A stretch of 32,075 bases of DNA from Bdellovibrionales bacterium (GCA_009692515.1 SHZA01000018.1:1-32075), one strand, 5' to 3'. Counted from the stretch's first letter, positions 1-8,035 are shown. The notes: generated by a model not told the origin, from the sequence alone. Numbers and translations: made by a program.

Positions 1-195
1 TACGCTTAACAATAAGGTCACTGCAAAAATTACAATCTGTATTTGCCATCCCACCTTTGTAAAAAATGCGATACCTGCAACAATAAGTGCAGGAACGGAC
101 CCAAAGATTGCAGCAAAAGATGGAAGTATGATTTCTGCAATTCCGCAGACGATGGCAATAATAATCCAGAACATTGAAAGCTGATCCATTTGCAT
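1..195 (-). CDS. NfeD-like small membrane protein (partial, C-terminus off the window)
   Basis: A minus-strand reading frame opens with ATG at 195 (a second in-frame ATG at 189) and stays open for 65 codons to the window edge. The product begins MQMDQLSMFW and is almost entirely hydrophobic, with a WIIIAIVCGIAEIILP helix, a short FAAIFGSVPA turn and a second helix. Short NfeD-family proteins look like this: a tryptophan-containing first helix with an acidic residue before a proline, then small-residue helices and, normally, a C-terminal OB-fold domain, which here would lie outside the window. NfeD proteins usually partner SPFH/stomatin-type proteins in membrane microdomains; that partner would also be off-window. 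The identification rests on helix pattern only. No clear Shine-Dalgarno sequence precedes either ATG. Confidence 0.55.
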   Translation of the reverse strand, partial: MQMDQLSMFWIIIAIVCGIAEIILPSFAAIFGSVPALIVAGIAFFTKVGWQIQIVIFAVTLLLSV

Positions 196-261
196 GGAGA
201 GATTTTAGCTGTCTTTTTCAGGACTCGTCAATTTCTTAATATAGAGAATCCGTATCCCACC

Positions 262-300
262 CCCATCAGGGCCTGCGTTTAGCTCAGAGGTTCTGATGGG
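262..300. other. Stem-loop between the topoisomerase VI operon and the NfeD-like gene
   Basis: The arms CCCATCAGGGCC (262-273) and GGTTCTGATGGG (289-300) pair over 12 positions with two G-U pairs around a 15-base loop. The stem sits about 90 bases beyond the topVIA stop on that gene's own strand. It could mark the 3' end of the operon, but no T-run follows on either strand, so it is not a classical intrinsic terminator. The rest of 196-388 holds no gene I can support. Confidence 0.4.
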
Positions 301-388
301 ATAATTTTGTGATTTTATTATCTGTCTCGCGGGGGACGTTTTCTATTTCAAAAGAGGACGGAGTTCGCTTTACGACCTGCGTGCCCCA

Positions 389-1528
389 TTAAATAAAGTC
401 GCCGCGTTTTATTTTTTCTACGATTATTTTTTCTGGCATAATGGGGTCGCGTGGATCTACGGTGAAAAAAGATTGCTGCTCACAACGACGTTTGTTTTTC
501 AGCAACCATTCCAAGATTCTAGATAGCCCCTTATTTTTCTTGTCTCTGAAAAAAGGATCGTTCTTTAAAGCATCGGATGCCTTCTTTAACGCTCTAGCCT
601 CTTGAATATCATTCTCCTTCACCGGATAGTCGGTCAGGTCATACTTCTTGATATCCTCCGGTAACACTCCCAAAAACCTCACATCGGGTGCCGAGAAATC
701 GGAATTACGAATTAAGCTTGCCGCAGATCCCGCCTTAAGCGTTCTGAAAATATTCTGCAGGGTATACGCATCCAGATCTCCGAAAAAATAGATAGGTACC
801 TTCAACTGATCTTGAATAAGCTTGCACCAACCCCTCACCGCATTACTCGGCACCCCCTGTGCACCCAGTAATATCGAGTTGTTTCTTTTGCAAAATCCAT
901 TGGTCACAAACGTATTGGCCGTACCTTCAGACTCAACCACCAAACAAAAATCAATTTTCTTTTTTGCCTTTAATGTCAAACTTTGAGGTCTATTCTTTGG
1001 CTGAAATGGAGAGGTCCCCAAACTACTAAGATCCACCACCGCCTTAGTCCCATCCGATAACAACTCCGTTACTACCAACTGATTAGAATAGGTCTGCCCA
1101 CCGCGATCATTCGCATAACAATTTAAGTCTTCACGATAACACTCCATCATCTCGCAAATAAAATCGATGATAGAATCACTCTCCGATTGATCGGTGAAAT
1201 CTAAAGCACGTAATTCGGGTGAGTGCCTCACTTCACCCTTGGCAATATAATACAACTCACGCTTCGTATTCACCGCGCCAGTTTCAATATTTCTCAAAAG
1301 AATTTCTAAAATAAAAATAGACCGCGACATCTTCTGCACCGATGCCACATTTAATTCCGAACGAACCCTCTTATCCCCAGGAGTCAAATACCCTACCTTA
1401 GGATTGTAACGAGAATTATCTAATGAACACTTAATCGCCTCTAGCACGGGCCGTCTAGCATTCTCCAAATCGGCCAACATTTTATTGCAAAGCTCCCTGG
1501 AAAGCTTTGGAATATCGTCATCTCTCAT
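389..1528 (-). CDS. top6A: DNA topoisomerase VI subunit A (Spo11-like)
   Basis: This is the DNA-cleaving subunit of a type IIB topoisomerase, 379 residues, close to the usual archaeal length. A winged-helix (5Y-CAP) region contains NTKRELYYIAKG, with the tyrosine pair at 93-94, one of which should form the 5'-phosphotyrosyl link. A Toprim domain follows: the acidic residue in LVVESEGT (E199), the GAQGVPS turn (about 222-228) and the metal-binding pair in FGDLDAY (D251, D253). The archaeal version usually reads DxDPYG, so this is a diverged member, but all catalytic positions are present. The start overlaps the end of the B-subunit gene by four bases (ATGA), as expected for translational coupling of an A2B2 enzyme. 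Spo11 itself is eukaryotic. Topoisomerase VI is typical of archaea and plants and only patchy in bacteria. Confidence 0.92.
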   Translation of the reverse strand: MRDDDIPKLSRELCNKMLADLENARRPVLEAIKCSLDNSRYNPKVGYLTPGDKRVRSELNVASVQKMSRSIFILEILLRNIETGAVNTKRELYYIAKGEVRHSPELRALDFTDQSESDSIIDFICEMMECYREDLNCYANDRGGQTYSNQLVVTELLSDGTKAVVDLSSLGTSPFQPKNRPQSLTLKAKKKIDFCLVVESEGTANTFVTNGFCKRNNSILLGAQGVPSNAVRGWCKLIQDQLKVPIYFFGDLDAYTLQNIFRTLKAGSAASLIRNSDFSAPDVRFLGVLPEDIKKYDLTDYPVKENDIQEARALKKASDALKNDPFFRDKKNKGLSRILEWLLKNKRRCEQQSFFTVDPRDPIMPEKIIVEKIKRGDFI

Positions 1529-3369
1529 ACTGTCTTCTCTTTCACTTTTTCCTTGGTTTTGCTATCGGCTTTTTTCTTTGCCTTTGCCTTTTCTCCGCTC
1601 ACGCTTTTTGCTTTCACTTTCGGCTCATCACTCTCATCAATACCTTCCGAATTCTCGGGATGAGATGGCTTTAAATCCTCTTCTGATTCGACCTCTGATT
1701 TCTTGTCTCTTGCCTCTTCTTTTTCTATAATTTGAATTTTCCCCTTAGCATGAGCCTCTTTGTGATGCTTGACCGCCTCATCCAAATGTTTTTTCGCCGT
1801 ATTCACATCTCGCCCCAAAAGTTTTAACAGCCCTTCAGTAGCAGCCTTCTTACGTTTATCGGGCGCCTTGGTGATTCGGCACAAACAATCCACTAAAATA
1901 GGACAAAACTGTTCAATGTGTCTTATCTTCTCCTCGAGATCGGCCTCCCTATGTTCTTTGCGAATGTGTCTAGATAATCTCTGGCCCGCTTGTATTAATG
2001 TGCGCCGAATCTCCTCCACAAGTTCATCACTCGCATCTACCGTCTCTTTAGATGCATTTTTAAACTTAATAAAAGGAGAAACCAAACTGACCGCAATCAC
2101 ATAAGGCCCCAATGGTAAACTTCCCTTGGGCTGGGAAATGCCATAGGCTCTCCAATTCACCGTCTCTATCGCCTTCACCATCGCACAGGCCGACTTATCA
2201 AATTGTAAGGGCACCCGATTAGCAAATCGCAAAACCTGGGACGGAGGACTATCATCTCCCTCCACTTTTATTGCCATTTTTAATCTCGCAATAGCCACCT
2301 CAACGACGACAGGTTTAAAATCGCAAATGGTCGGTTTTCTTGTCACAACAGCAAAGAAATCGACCTCTCCTAAACGCCGAATGCTTTTTGAAAAGGTTTC
2401 TTCCCCAATAATCATCACCGAACGAGTACTCGGTGCCATCAACTCCGTCTTGTGAATGGCACTAAAGACAGCCTTAAATTGAACATCGGTAGTTTTATCT
2501 ACCGCCTGATTTAACAACCTCTTCTCAAGGCCATTTTTCACCAGAACCTGAAATGTGGAGTCGGAGATTCTAGAAAATCCTTTTTTCAAAAAAGTTGAAA
2601 TAGTTGATTTGCCAAACAAATGGGAGTGAGCAATAAATTCGCCAAGCTTCATCGTATGCGGATGTGGCTCCACCGCCAAAGGGACATCCGGACTTTTCTC
2701 CGAAACACGAGAGACCTTCACCTTGGGTTGGTCTAAAAGTTTGTAATGTAAATTTAAATGTGGATTCACCAGGGCCGTTCCCGTTAAATAGGTAATTAAC
2801 CCGCCCTCTCCCTGAAGCTGAATTCTCCCGTCTAAAACAAACTCTACACTCACTCCATGAGGCCGATCCCAATTGATCGATTTTTTATCCTTTATGTTTC
2901 CCTTATTATTTTTAACGTCCACTTCCACAAGGCAGGAAACGGCCTGACGCATCGCTTTGGTTTTAGTAATAACCCTCGCGCCCTTGGCACTCGTAAGCTG
3001 GGCCCAGGTCGTAGCCGCAGAAATTCCAATCCCCTGTTGGCCTCTAGAACATCTCCCACGACCAAATTTAGAGGAGGCTAAATACTCTCCAAACACCTTA
3101 GGAACATCTTCAATATTAAGTCCCGGACCATTATCCTCAACTTTAATTCTAACAAGATCGGTATTCTTAATAGTTCCCGAACCCACTTTTTCTACTTCAA
3201 TATAAAGTTCCGGAAGAATCCCCTCGTCTTCACAAGCATCTAAAGAATTATCAATCGCTTCTTTAAGTGTAGTAAGAACCGCTTTAGTAGGAGAGGAAAA
3301 CCCTACCTGCTGTAGATTCTTTGAAAAATACTCAGCCGTACTACTAGATGTAATTTTTTGTTTCGCCAC
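1525..3369 (-). CDS. top6B: DNA topoisomerase VI subunit B (GHKL ATPase)
   Basis: This is the ATP-driven strand-passage subunit. The start is GTG at 3369, giving VAKQKITSSS (Met in practice), which matches the usual start of the family; the Shine-Dalgarno is weak. The Bergerat fold is complete: KEAIDNSLDACEDEGILPE with E37 and N41, VEDNGPGL (79-84) and the glycine-rich lid GQQGIGIS (109-116). An H2TH-like segment lies near 250-290. The transducer domain includes RFANRVPLQF, NWRAYGISQ and SKE (440-442), the region that carries the switch lysine in archaeal homologues. Archaeal subunits are about 530 residues. This one has 614 because of a Lys/Glu/Ser-rich tail from about 520 to the end, predicted disordered and unlike the folded core. 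The gene lies 40 bases after gltA and overlaps the A subunit by four bases. Confidence 0.93.
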   Translation of the reverse strand: MAKQKITSSSTAEYFSKNLQQVGFSSPTKAVLTTLKEAIDNSLDACEDEGILPELYIEVEKVGSGTIKNTDLVRIKVEDNGPGLNIEDVPKVFGEYLASSKFGRGRCSRGQQGIGISAATTWAQLTSAKGARVITKTKAMRQAVSCLVEVDVKNNKGNIKDKKSINWDRPHGVSVEFVLDGRIQLQGEGGLITYLTGTALVNPHLNLHYKLLDQPKVKVSRVSEKSPDVPLAVEPHPHTMKLGEFIAHSHLFGKSTISTFLKKGFSRISDSTFQVLVKNGLEKRLLNQAVDKTTDVQFKAVFSAIHKTELMAPSTRSVMIIGEETFSKSIRRLGEVDFFAVVTRKPTICDFKPVVVEVAIARLKMAIKVEGDDSPPSQVLRFANRVPLQFDKSACAMVKAIETVNWRAYGISQPKGSLPLGPYVIAVSLVSPFIKFKNASKETVDASDELVEEIRRTLIQAGQRLSRHIRKEHREADLEEKIRHIEQFCPILVDCLCRITKAPDKRKKAATEGLLKLLGRDVNTAKKHLDEAVKHHKEAHAKGKIQIIEKEEARDKKSEVESEEDLKPSHPENSEGIDESDEPKVKAKSVSGEKAKAKKKADSKTKEKVKEKTV

Positions 3370-3409
3370 GATAGATCAGATTCTACGGGACGAATTCGAT
3401 TTTTGCAAA

Positions 3410-4708
3410 CTACCCTCGTCGATCATGAATAGGAACGTAATTTCTCTCCTCCGGTCCCTCATAGATTTGACGTGGTCGCCCAATTTTTGCATTTGGAGAA
3501 TCTAACATCTCTTTCCATTGCGCAATCCACCCAGGAAGACGGCCAATAGCGAACATCACAGTAAACATATTGGTCGGAATCCCTATCGCTCGATAAATAA
3601 TTCCACTATAGAAATCGACGTTAGGGTAAAGCTTCCGAGATACAAAGTAGTCATCACTCAACGCAGTCTCCTCAAGCCTCTTGGCAATATCAAGAAGGGG
3701 ATCATGAATGCCAAGTTTATTTAAAATAGCATCGCAACTACGTTTAATAATTTTAGCTCTTGGATCAAAGTTTTTATACACTCGATGGCCAAACCCCATC
3801 AATCTCGAACCAGAATCCTTATCCTTTACCCGATTCACATAGGTTTTAACGTCCATTCCCGAATCCCTAATCTCTTTCAACATTTGAACTACCTCTTGAT
3901 TTGCTCCGCCATGCAATGGCCCCCAAAGAGCTGAGATTCCCGCTGAAACAGAGGCGTAAAGGTTTGCACGACTACTTCCCACAAGCCTTACCGTAGAGGT
4001 ACTGCAGTTTTGTTCGTGATCGGCATGAAGAATTAACAACAGATCAAGCGCCTTGGCGACCTCTGGTTCCACTCGATACTCTTCTGCGGGAACTGCAAAC
4101 ATCATTTTTAAAAAATTAGAACTGTAGTCCAAACTATTAGTGGGATAAATAAACGGTTGGCCAATAGACTTTTTATACGAAAAGGCTGCAATCGTCGGTA
4201 GTTTTGCCAGCAATCGGCAAATAGACAACTCCATATCAATTGGTTTTGTAAAGTTCGACGAGCCTTGATAGAATGTTGATAGGGTACTTACAGCAGATGA
4301 TAGCGTAGCCATCGGATGCGCGTCTCTCGGAAATCCATCATAAAAACGCTTCATATCTTCATGCAACATAGTATGACGAGTTAAACTTGTGCGAAATCGT
4401 TCCAACTCTTTCTGTGTAGGAAGTTTTCCGTAGATCAGTAGATGACAAACCTCTATAAAGGTAGACTTCTCTGCTAATTGTTCAATGGGATACCCTCGAT
4501 ATCTTAAAATGCCCTTCTCGCCATCAAGAAAAGTAACACTACTTTGACAGGCACCAGTATTCATATAACCCGCATCTAAAGTCACAAGACCCGTTTGTGC
4601 TCTCAGCGTAGTAATATCGATGGCTCTTTCTTTTTCTGAGCCCTCCACAAGAGGAAGCTCATATTCTTTTCCATCAAATTTTAAAATTACTTTTGTGTCA
4701 TTTGCCAT
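3410..4708 (-). CDS. gltA: Citrate synthase (hexameric type II)
   Basis: The enzyme condenses acetyl-CoA with oxaloacetate to citrate, the entry step of the TCA cycle, in the cytosol. Its 432 residues match the Escherichia coli GltA length and architecture. All catalytic residues are visible: HADHEQN (228-234), GPLHGGAN with H266, GFGHRVYKN with H308 and VDFYSG with D365. The N-terminal beta domain and the RPRQIYEG / NYVPIHDR C-terminus are typical. The start ATG follows AAAGGTAAC at good spacing. The gene begins 10 bases after the proC stop and ends 40 bases before topoisomerase VI B, so it is probably co-transcribed with both. A citrate synthase in the same transcript as a topoisomerase is unusual, but nothing in the protein is abnormal. 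Confidence 0.97.
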   Translation of the reverse strand: MANDTKVILKFDGKEYELPLVEGSEKERAIDITTLRAQTGLVTLDAGYMNTGACQSSVTFLDGEKGILRYRGYPIEQLAEKSTFIEVCHLLIYGKLPTQKELERFRTSLTRHTMLHEDMKRFYDGFPRDAHPMATLSSAVSTLSTFYQGSSNFTKPIDMELSICRLLAKLPTIAAFSYKKSIGQPFIYPTNSLDYSSNFLKMMFAVPAEEYRVEPEVAKALDLLLILHADHEQNCSTSTVRLVGSSRANLYASVSAGISALWGPLHGGANQEVVQMLKEIRDSGMDVKTYVNRVKDKDSGSRLMGFGHRVYKNFDPRAKIIKRSCDAILNKLGIHDPLLDIAKRLEETALSDDYFVSRKLYPNVDFYSGIIYRAIGIPTNMFTVMFAIGRLPGWIAQWKEMLDSPNAKIGRPRQIYEGPEERNYVPIHDRRG

Positions 4709-4718
4709 TTTGTTACCT

Positions 4719-5546
4719 TTATACCTTTACCTGTTTCGCTAATGCTTTTGCTCGTTGGGTCGCTTGCACTACGGCCTTAATTAAAGTGACTCTTAACCTT
4801 CCCTCTTCTAACTCCAATAAACCATCAATCGTACAACCTGCGGGAGTCGTCACCTCATCTTTTAGTGCTGCTGGGTGCCGCCCCGTCGCTAATAACATAC
4901 TTGCAGCACCAAGAACAGTTTGTCCGGCGAGTAAGGTTGCTAATTCTCGCGGTAAACCAATTTTAATTCCTGCATCTGTTAATGATTCTAAAACCACATA
5001 AATATAAGCCGGACCACAACCACTCAATCCCGTAACTGCATTCATATGTTTTTCATCAACTCTGGCCACCCTCCCCAATGGCTCAAACAATGCCATGGCG
5101 CGGCTCCAATCTTTTTCGAAAGCGCTTGCCCCGGAACACCAGGCGATCATCCCTGCACCCACAAAGGCTGGCGTGTTCGGCATCGCACGAATGACTGCCA
5201 CTCCCTTTGGAAGTTTCCCTTCAATTTGCTCAGTAGAAATACTAGCAACTATGGAAACCACCGTTTTGCCCTTTGTAATTTTTCCGCCAATCTCTTCTAA
5301 AACTTCAGCGCAGTTTTGCGGCTTTACAGCCACCACAATAACATCACTTTTTTCAATCAATTCTAAATTGGTTTTACAGGCTTTGACGCTTAGTTCCTTC
5401 GCTACTAGTGCAGCAGTTTCTGGGTGTTTCGTTGTAAAAAATATCTCTGTGCTTTTAAGGGTTCCTGCTTGGATTAAACCCTTCACCATACATCGGCCCA
5501 TTTGGCCCAGTCCGATGATCCCTACAGTCCCTATTTTATTCGCCAT
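4719..5546 (-). CDS. proC: Pyrroline-5-carboxylate reductase
   Basis: ProC catalyses the last step of proline synthesis, NAD(P)H-dependent reduction of 1-pyrroline-5-carboxylate. The start chosen is ATG at 5546 (MANKIGTVGIIGLG). The open frame extends 22 codons further upstream, but that part overlaps the preceding gene and would precede the canonical Rossmann start. The nucleotide-binding motif GIIGLGQMG sits at residues 8-16. The C-terminal dimer domain has the ProC signature: AVTGLSGCGPAYIY, then TTPAGCTIDGL and EEGRLR. Length is 275 residues, normal for the family. It lies 10 bases after the DUF2330 gene and 10 bases before gltA. No regulatory site is visible in those short gaps. Confidence 0.95.
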   Translation of the reverse strand: MANKIGTVGIIGLGQMGRCMVKGLIQAGTLKSTEIFFTTKHPETAALVAKELSVKACKTNLELIEKSDVIVVAVKPQNCAEVLEEIGGKITKGKTVVSIVASISTEQIEGKLPKGVAVIRAMPNTPAFVGAGMIAWCSGASAFEKDWSRAMALFEPLGRVARVDEKHMNAVTGLSGCGPAYIYVVLESLTDAGIKIGLPRELATLLAGQTVLGAASMLLATGRHPAALKDEVTTPAGCTIDGLLELEEGRLRVTLIKAVVQATQRAKALAKQVKV

Positions 5547-5556
5547 AACTAAGGTC

Positions 5557-6933
5557 TCATTTGAAGATGTTTTGATACCACTTCTTCTCGGAAGACTTTT
5601 CGGAAGATTCATTGAAATTCGAAAGTTCTATTTCGGTAGATTTTCCCATATCTTTATAAATCTCCTCAAGTTTCCATTGGGTAAGTTGTGCTAGGACTTG
5701 GGCCTCTTTGTCTCGTCGCGACTTAAGCTCTTTTTTATAACCTTTTGCGGCCTCACATTTCATTTCACCTGCCCAAGCATGACGCAAAACATATCGCCCC
5801 TGAAAGTTTTCACTATCACTAGTCTCTTGAAAGAAAAGATCCTCCGGAAAGTTTTCCGAATCATACTTCACATGAAGCCTGGTGATATATGCCTCTGGTT
5901 GTACCTGTATGGGAGGGAAAATTCCGGGACGTACTTTAGGTGACTTTAAATTAAAGGTGGGTTCTGTCCAAAAGACTCCTAGTTTTTTTAACTCCTCTTG
6001 CGTTAAGGGATCTGCGGCACAGGGATCACACCACCCCATATTCCAGGCATACTCTAAAAAAACTACTTTTTTATTTTCCTTCTTATGTGCCACCTCAAAC
6101 ATGGCTCGATAAAAATCTGAAAATCTACTTTTAACATAAAGTGGAACATCCATTCCGGTGGGAAGTTTCACCGTTCGATAATTAGTGGTTTCCACCCTTC
6201 CCTTTTTCGTAATGGCATAAACCAACATGTCCTGTGGGCCATCAGAGTTCACCATTCCCAAGCGAATGGGCAACATAAACTTCGGCGATTCATACGCAAA
6301 CTGAATCGGTCTCAAATATTGAAATCCCGTTTTTACCTGTTCTGCTAAGTTCACTTTCGCTACAAAAAATTTAAGGTTTTGTTTAATATAGGGTTCGATA
6401 GCTTTCGAAGCCCCTTTCGGAAGTTTGTATCCATTTTCGGTCAGCCACTTTTCTAAACCTAAAGACTCTTTGGCTCCTAAAATTAAAATATCGTACTCAC
6501 CCACCGTATATTGCGCTTCAATGGTAACTCCTAAAGTTTTATTTGAAGTCGGCTCTCCTCCTGCCGCGGGTAACATCGACCCTTTCATGGCTCTCACTCC
6601 ATAAACCATGGGCGGATCACAAGGATTGGGATCAAAATACTCAACGAGTCTCGGGGCAGAAAAAGCATCCACTCGCTCGATAATAGATCTGTCTGCTACG
6701 TTAATTTGCTCTCGAGTTAAAACCTCTGGAACAGGAACGACTAAAGCAAAGTCCTTCATTTCCCCTTGATAATCGCTAAACATAGTAAGGGCGGTTTTAT
6801 TGTCGTGTCTGACAAGAACCACTTGAGAGGCCTTATTGTAAAGAGAGCTATCGGCTTTGGCGACATAAAAACCGCAAAACCCCCACGCTTGAGATCCAAG
6901 AATAACTATTATTATAAAAATTTGACGCATCAT
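5557..6933 (-). CDS. DUF2330-family secreted or envelope protein
   Basis: The product has 458 residues from ATG at 6933, chosen because AGGAGAAG lies just upstream; a longer frame starts at 6993 but lacks a ribosome site. The N-terminus MMRQIFIIIVILGSQAWG is a signal peptide followed by FCGFYVAKAD, and the next part (VVLVRHDNKTALTMFSDYQG, DFALVVPVPEVL) has the hallmarks of DUF2330. Pairs such as DPNPCDPP and WCDPCAADP suggest disulfide or metal positions outside the cytoplasm. The last 50 or so residues are Lys/Glu/Ser-rich. The function of the family is not known. Its start lies inside the upstream RnfD-like gene, which fits translational coupling and a shared role at the membrane. The family call is from memory of its N-terminal pattern. 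Confidence 0.8.
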   Translation of the reverse strand: MMRQIFIIIVILGSQAWGFCGFYVAKADSSLYNKASQVVLVRHDNKTALTMFSDYQGEMKDFALVVPVPEVLTREQINVADRSIIERVDAFSAPRLVEYFDPNPCDPPMVYGVRAMKGSMLPAAGGEPTSNKTLGVTIEAQYTVGEYDILILGAKESLGLEKWLTENGYKLPKGASKAIEPYIKQNLKFFVAKVNLAEQVKTGFQYLRPIQFAYESPKFMLPIRLGMVNSDGPQDMLVYAITKKGRVETTNYRTVKLPTGMDVPLYVKSRFSDFYRAMFEVAHKKENKKVVFLEYAWNMGWCDPCAADPLTQEELKKLGVFWTEPTFNLKSPKVRPGIFPPIQVQPEAYITRLHVKYDSENFPEDLFFQETSDSENFQGRYVLRHAWAGEMKCEAAKGYKKELKSRRDKEAQVLAQLTQWKLEEIYKDMGKSTEIELSNFNESSEKSSEKKWYQNIFK

Positions 6934-7723
6934 TTTTTTCTTCTCCTGTTTTCGTGGGCCATTCAAATCTTTTAGCTGGAAGTAATTTATCAATTAATGG
7001 TGTCAGGGGCGATAAGAAAAAAAGCGCCAGGACTAACGCATTAGGATTATACAGTTGAAACTTGATCACATAAGTAAGTGCCGCAACCGCTCCCGCAAAA
7101 ACAATTCTTCCCCAGCGATTATCTGGAGTTGATTTGGGATCTGAGATCATAAAAAAGGCAAAAAGAATTAGAGAACCACTTTTCAACTGGTGAAAAAATA
7201 CGGTGTAGGGCTGTCCCAAATACAAAACCCGGATAAAAAGAAATAAAAGATACCATCCCAAAAAAGAATAGCTAATGTCATTTCTCAACGCCCGGTGAGT
7301 GACTAAAATACCCAAGAGCCCCATCCATGCAAAGACCAGAAACTCCTCACCCCATTGAGCTGGAGAAATCCATACCGCAGATGATGTCAGTAAAAAAAAA
7401 CATAGTGCAAAGTTGGTAGGATTAAAAAAATGTTTGCCGCGATAGCGGAACACAAACTTACTTAAAATCGCCAGAGAACTAGCCGCACCAAGAAGCATGT
7501 AGGATTGCGTTCGAAAAAGCATTAAAAGGCCCAAACTCGAAATTAAAGCACTTCGAAGGGTAGTCCAAGAAAGCCGAAATTTTAAAATCGCCAGGGACTG
7601 TGTGAGTGTTCCGCTGGCGATAACCACAAATACCTGTAGCCAGCCCAATCTGAAATCACGAAAAACACCCCCCAAAACAAGAAAAGAGGCCAAAAAGGAA
7701 ATTTGGTAAAACCTTGGATCCAC
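6848..7723 (-). CDS. NQR2/RnfD/RnfE-family integral membrane protein
   Basis: The 291-residue product starts with GTG at 7723 (MDPRFYQISFLASFL), a typical start for this branch of the family. It shows about eight to ten hydrophobic helices with the family blocks GKHFFNPTNFALCF (about 95-110) and SGSLILFAFFMISDPKSTP (about 180-200). Classical RnfD and NqrB bind FMN through a threonine in an SGAT-type motif. Here the equivalent stretch reads KSGSLIL, so covalent flavin attachment is doubtful. No other Rnf or Nqr subunits are nearby, so this is a stand-alone member of unknown role, perhaps working with the DUF2330 protein encoded next. The last 30 residues (after about residue 260) are out of character and overlap the DUF2330 start by 86 bases. 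Confidence 0.8.
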   Translation of the reverse strand: MDPRFYQISFLASFLVLGGVFRDFRLGWLQVFVVIASGTLTQSLAILKFRLSWTTLRSALISSLGLLMLFRTQSYMLLGAASSLAILSKFVFRYRGKHFFNPTNFALCFFLLTSSAVWISPAQWGEEFLVFAWMGLLGILVTHRALRNDISYSFLGWYLLFLFIRVLYLGQPYTVFFHQLKSGSLILFAFFMISDPKSTPDNRWGRIVFAGAVAALTYVIKFQLYNPNALVLALFFLSPLTPLIDKLLPAKRFEWPTKTGEEKNDASNFYNNSYSWISSVGVLRFLCRQSR

Positions 7724-7768
7724 TGGATAAATTTGAACTAGTTTGGTCTTTAAGTAAAATTTTTATTG

Positions 7769-7797
7769 TTACGAAGAATTTTCGCCTCTTTTATGAT
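7769..7797 (+). promoter_or_regulatory. Possible promoter of tRNA-Val
   Basis: A TATGAT -10 box (7792-7797) lies 17 bases after TTACGA (7769-7774); TTGTTA at 7766-7771 is a better hexamer but 20 bases away. Initiation near 7804 would leave a leader of about 20 bases before the mature tRNA end. The -35 match is weak. Confidence 0.35.
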
Positions 7798-7825
7798 ACA
7801 CCGTTTTTTCTTTAATTGACTCTTT

Positions 7826-7902
7826 GGGTGCTTAGCTCAGTTGGTTAGAGCGCCTCGCTTACACCGAGGAGGTCGCAGGTTCGACCCCTGCAGCACCCAC
7901 CA
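7826..7902 (+). tRNA. tRNA-Val (anticodon TAC)
   Basis: The complete cloverleaf is readable: acceptor GGGTGCT/AGCACCC, D-arm GCTC...GAGC with the AGTTGGTTA loop, anticodon stem CCTCG/CGAGG around loop CTTACAC (anticodon TAC), variable loop AGGTC, T-arm GCAGG-TTCGACC-CCTGC, discriminator A and an encoded CCA (7900-7902). It stands alone, between minus-strand genes. I found no attachment-site duplicate of its 3' end in the window. Confidence 0.97.
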
Positions 7903-8006
7903 GATCTTGCTACCCAGTTCGCTACCTTCTCCAGCCGACACACAAATAGCCGCCGCTCTTATTCCCAATGTCATTAAGGATCCGAAAGAAAATGTAAACT
8001 CACCCT

Positions 8007-8029
8007 GATCTTAGAAGGATCTGTTTTTT
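8007..8029 (+). terminator. Weak terminator candidate after tRNA-Val
   Basis: GATCTT-AGA-AGGATC (8007-8021) forms a six-pair stem with one G-U pair and is followed two bases later by six T (8024-8029) on the tRNA strand. The stem is short and the site is about 100 bases beyond the tRNA, so it is only a candidate. Confidence 0.35.
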
Positions 8030-8035
8030 GAAGAT

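Noticed and set aside
271..300. tRNA-like stretch resembling a D-arm (GTTTAGCTCAGAGG)
   Set aside because: There is no matching GAGC, no anticodon arm and no T-arm (TTCGA). The bases are explained by the 12-pair stem-loop.
1485..1730. Plus-strand open frame of 81 codons
   Set aside because: It lies opposite topoisomerase VI A/B, is Leu/Ser-rich because it mirrors the charged tail, and has no ribosome site.
5095..5694. Plus-strand open frame of 199 codons
   Set aside because: It is antisense to proC and the DUF2330 C-terminus, with no start signal or recognisable domain.
7826..7902. tRNA-Val as an integration site for a mobile element
   Set aside because: No integrase, no repeat of the tRNA 3' end, and normal genes on both sides.
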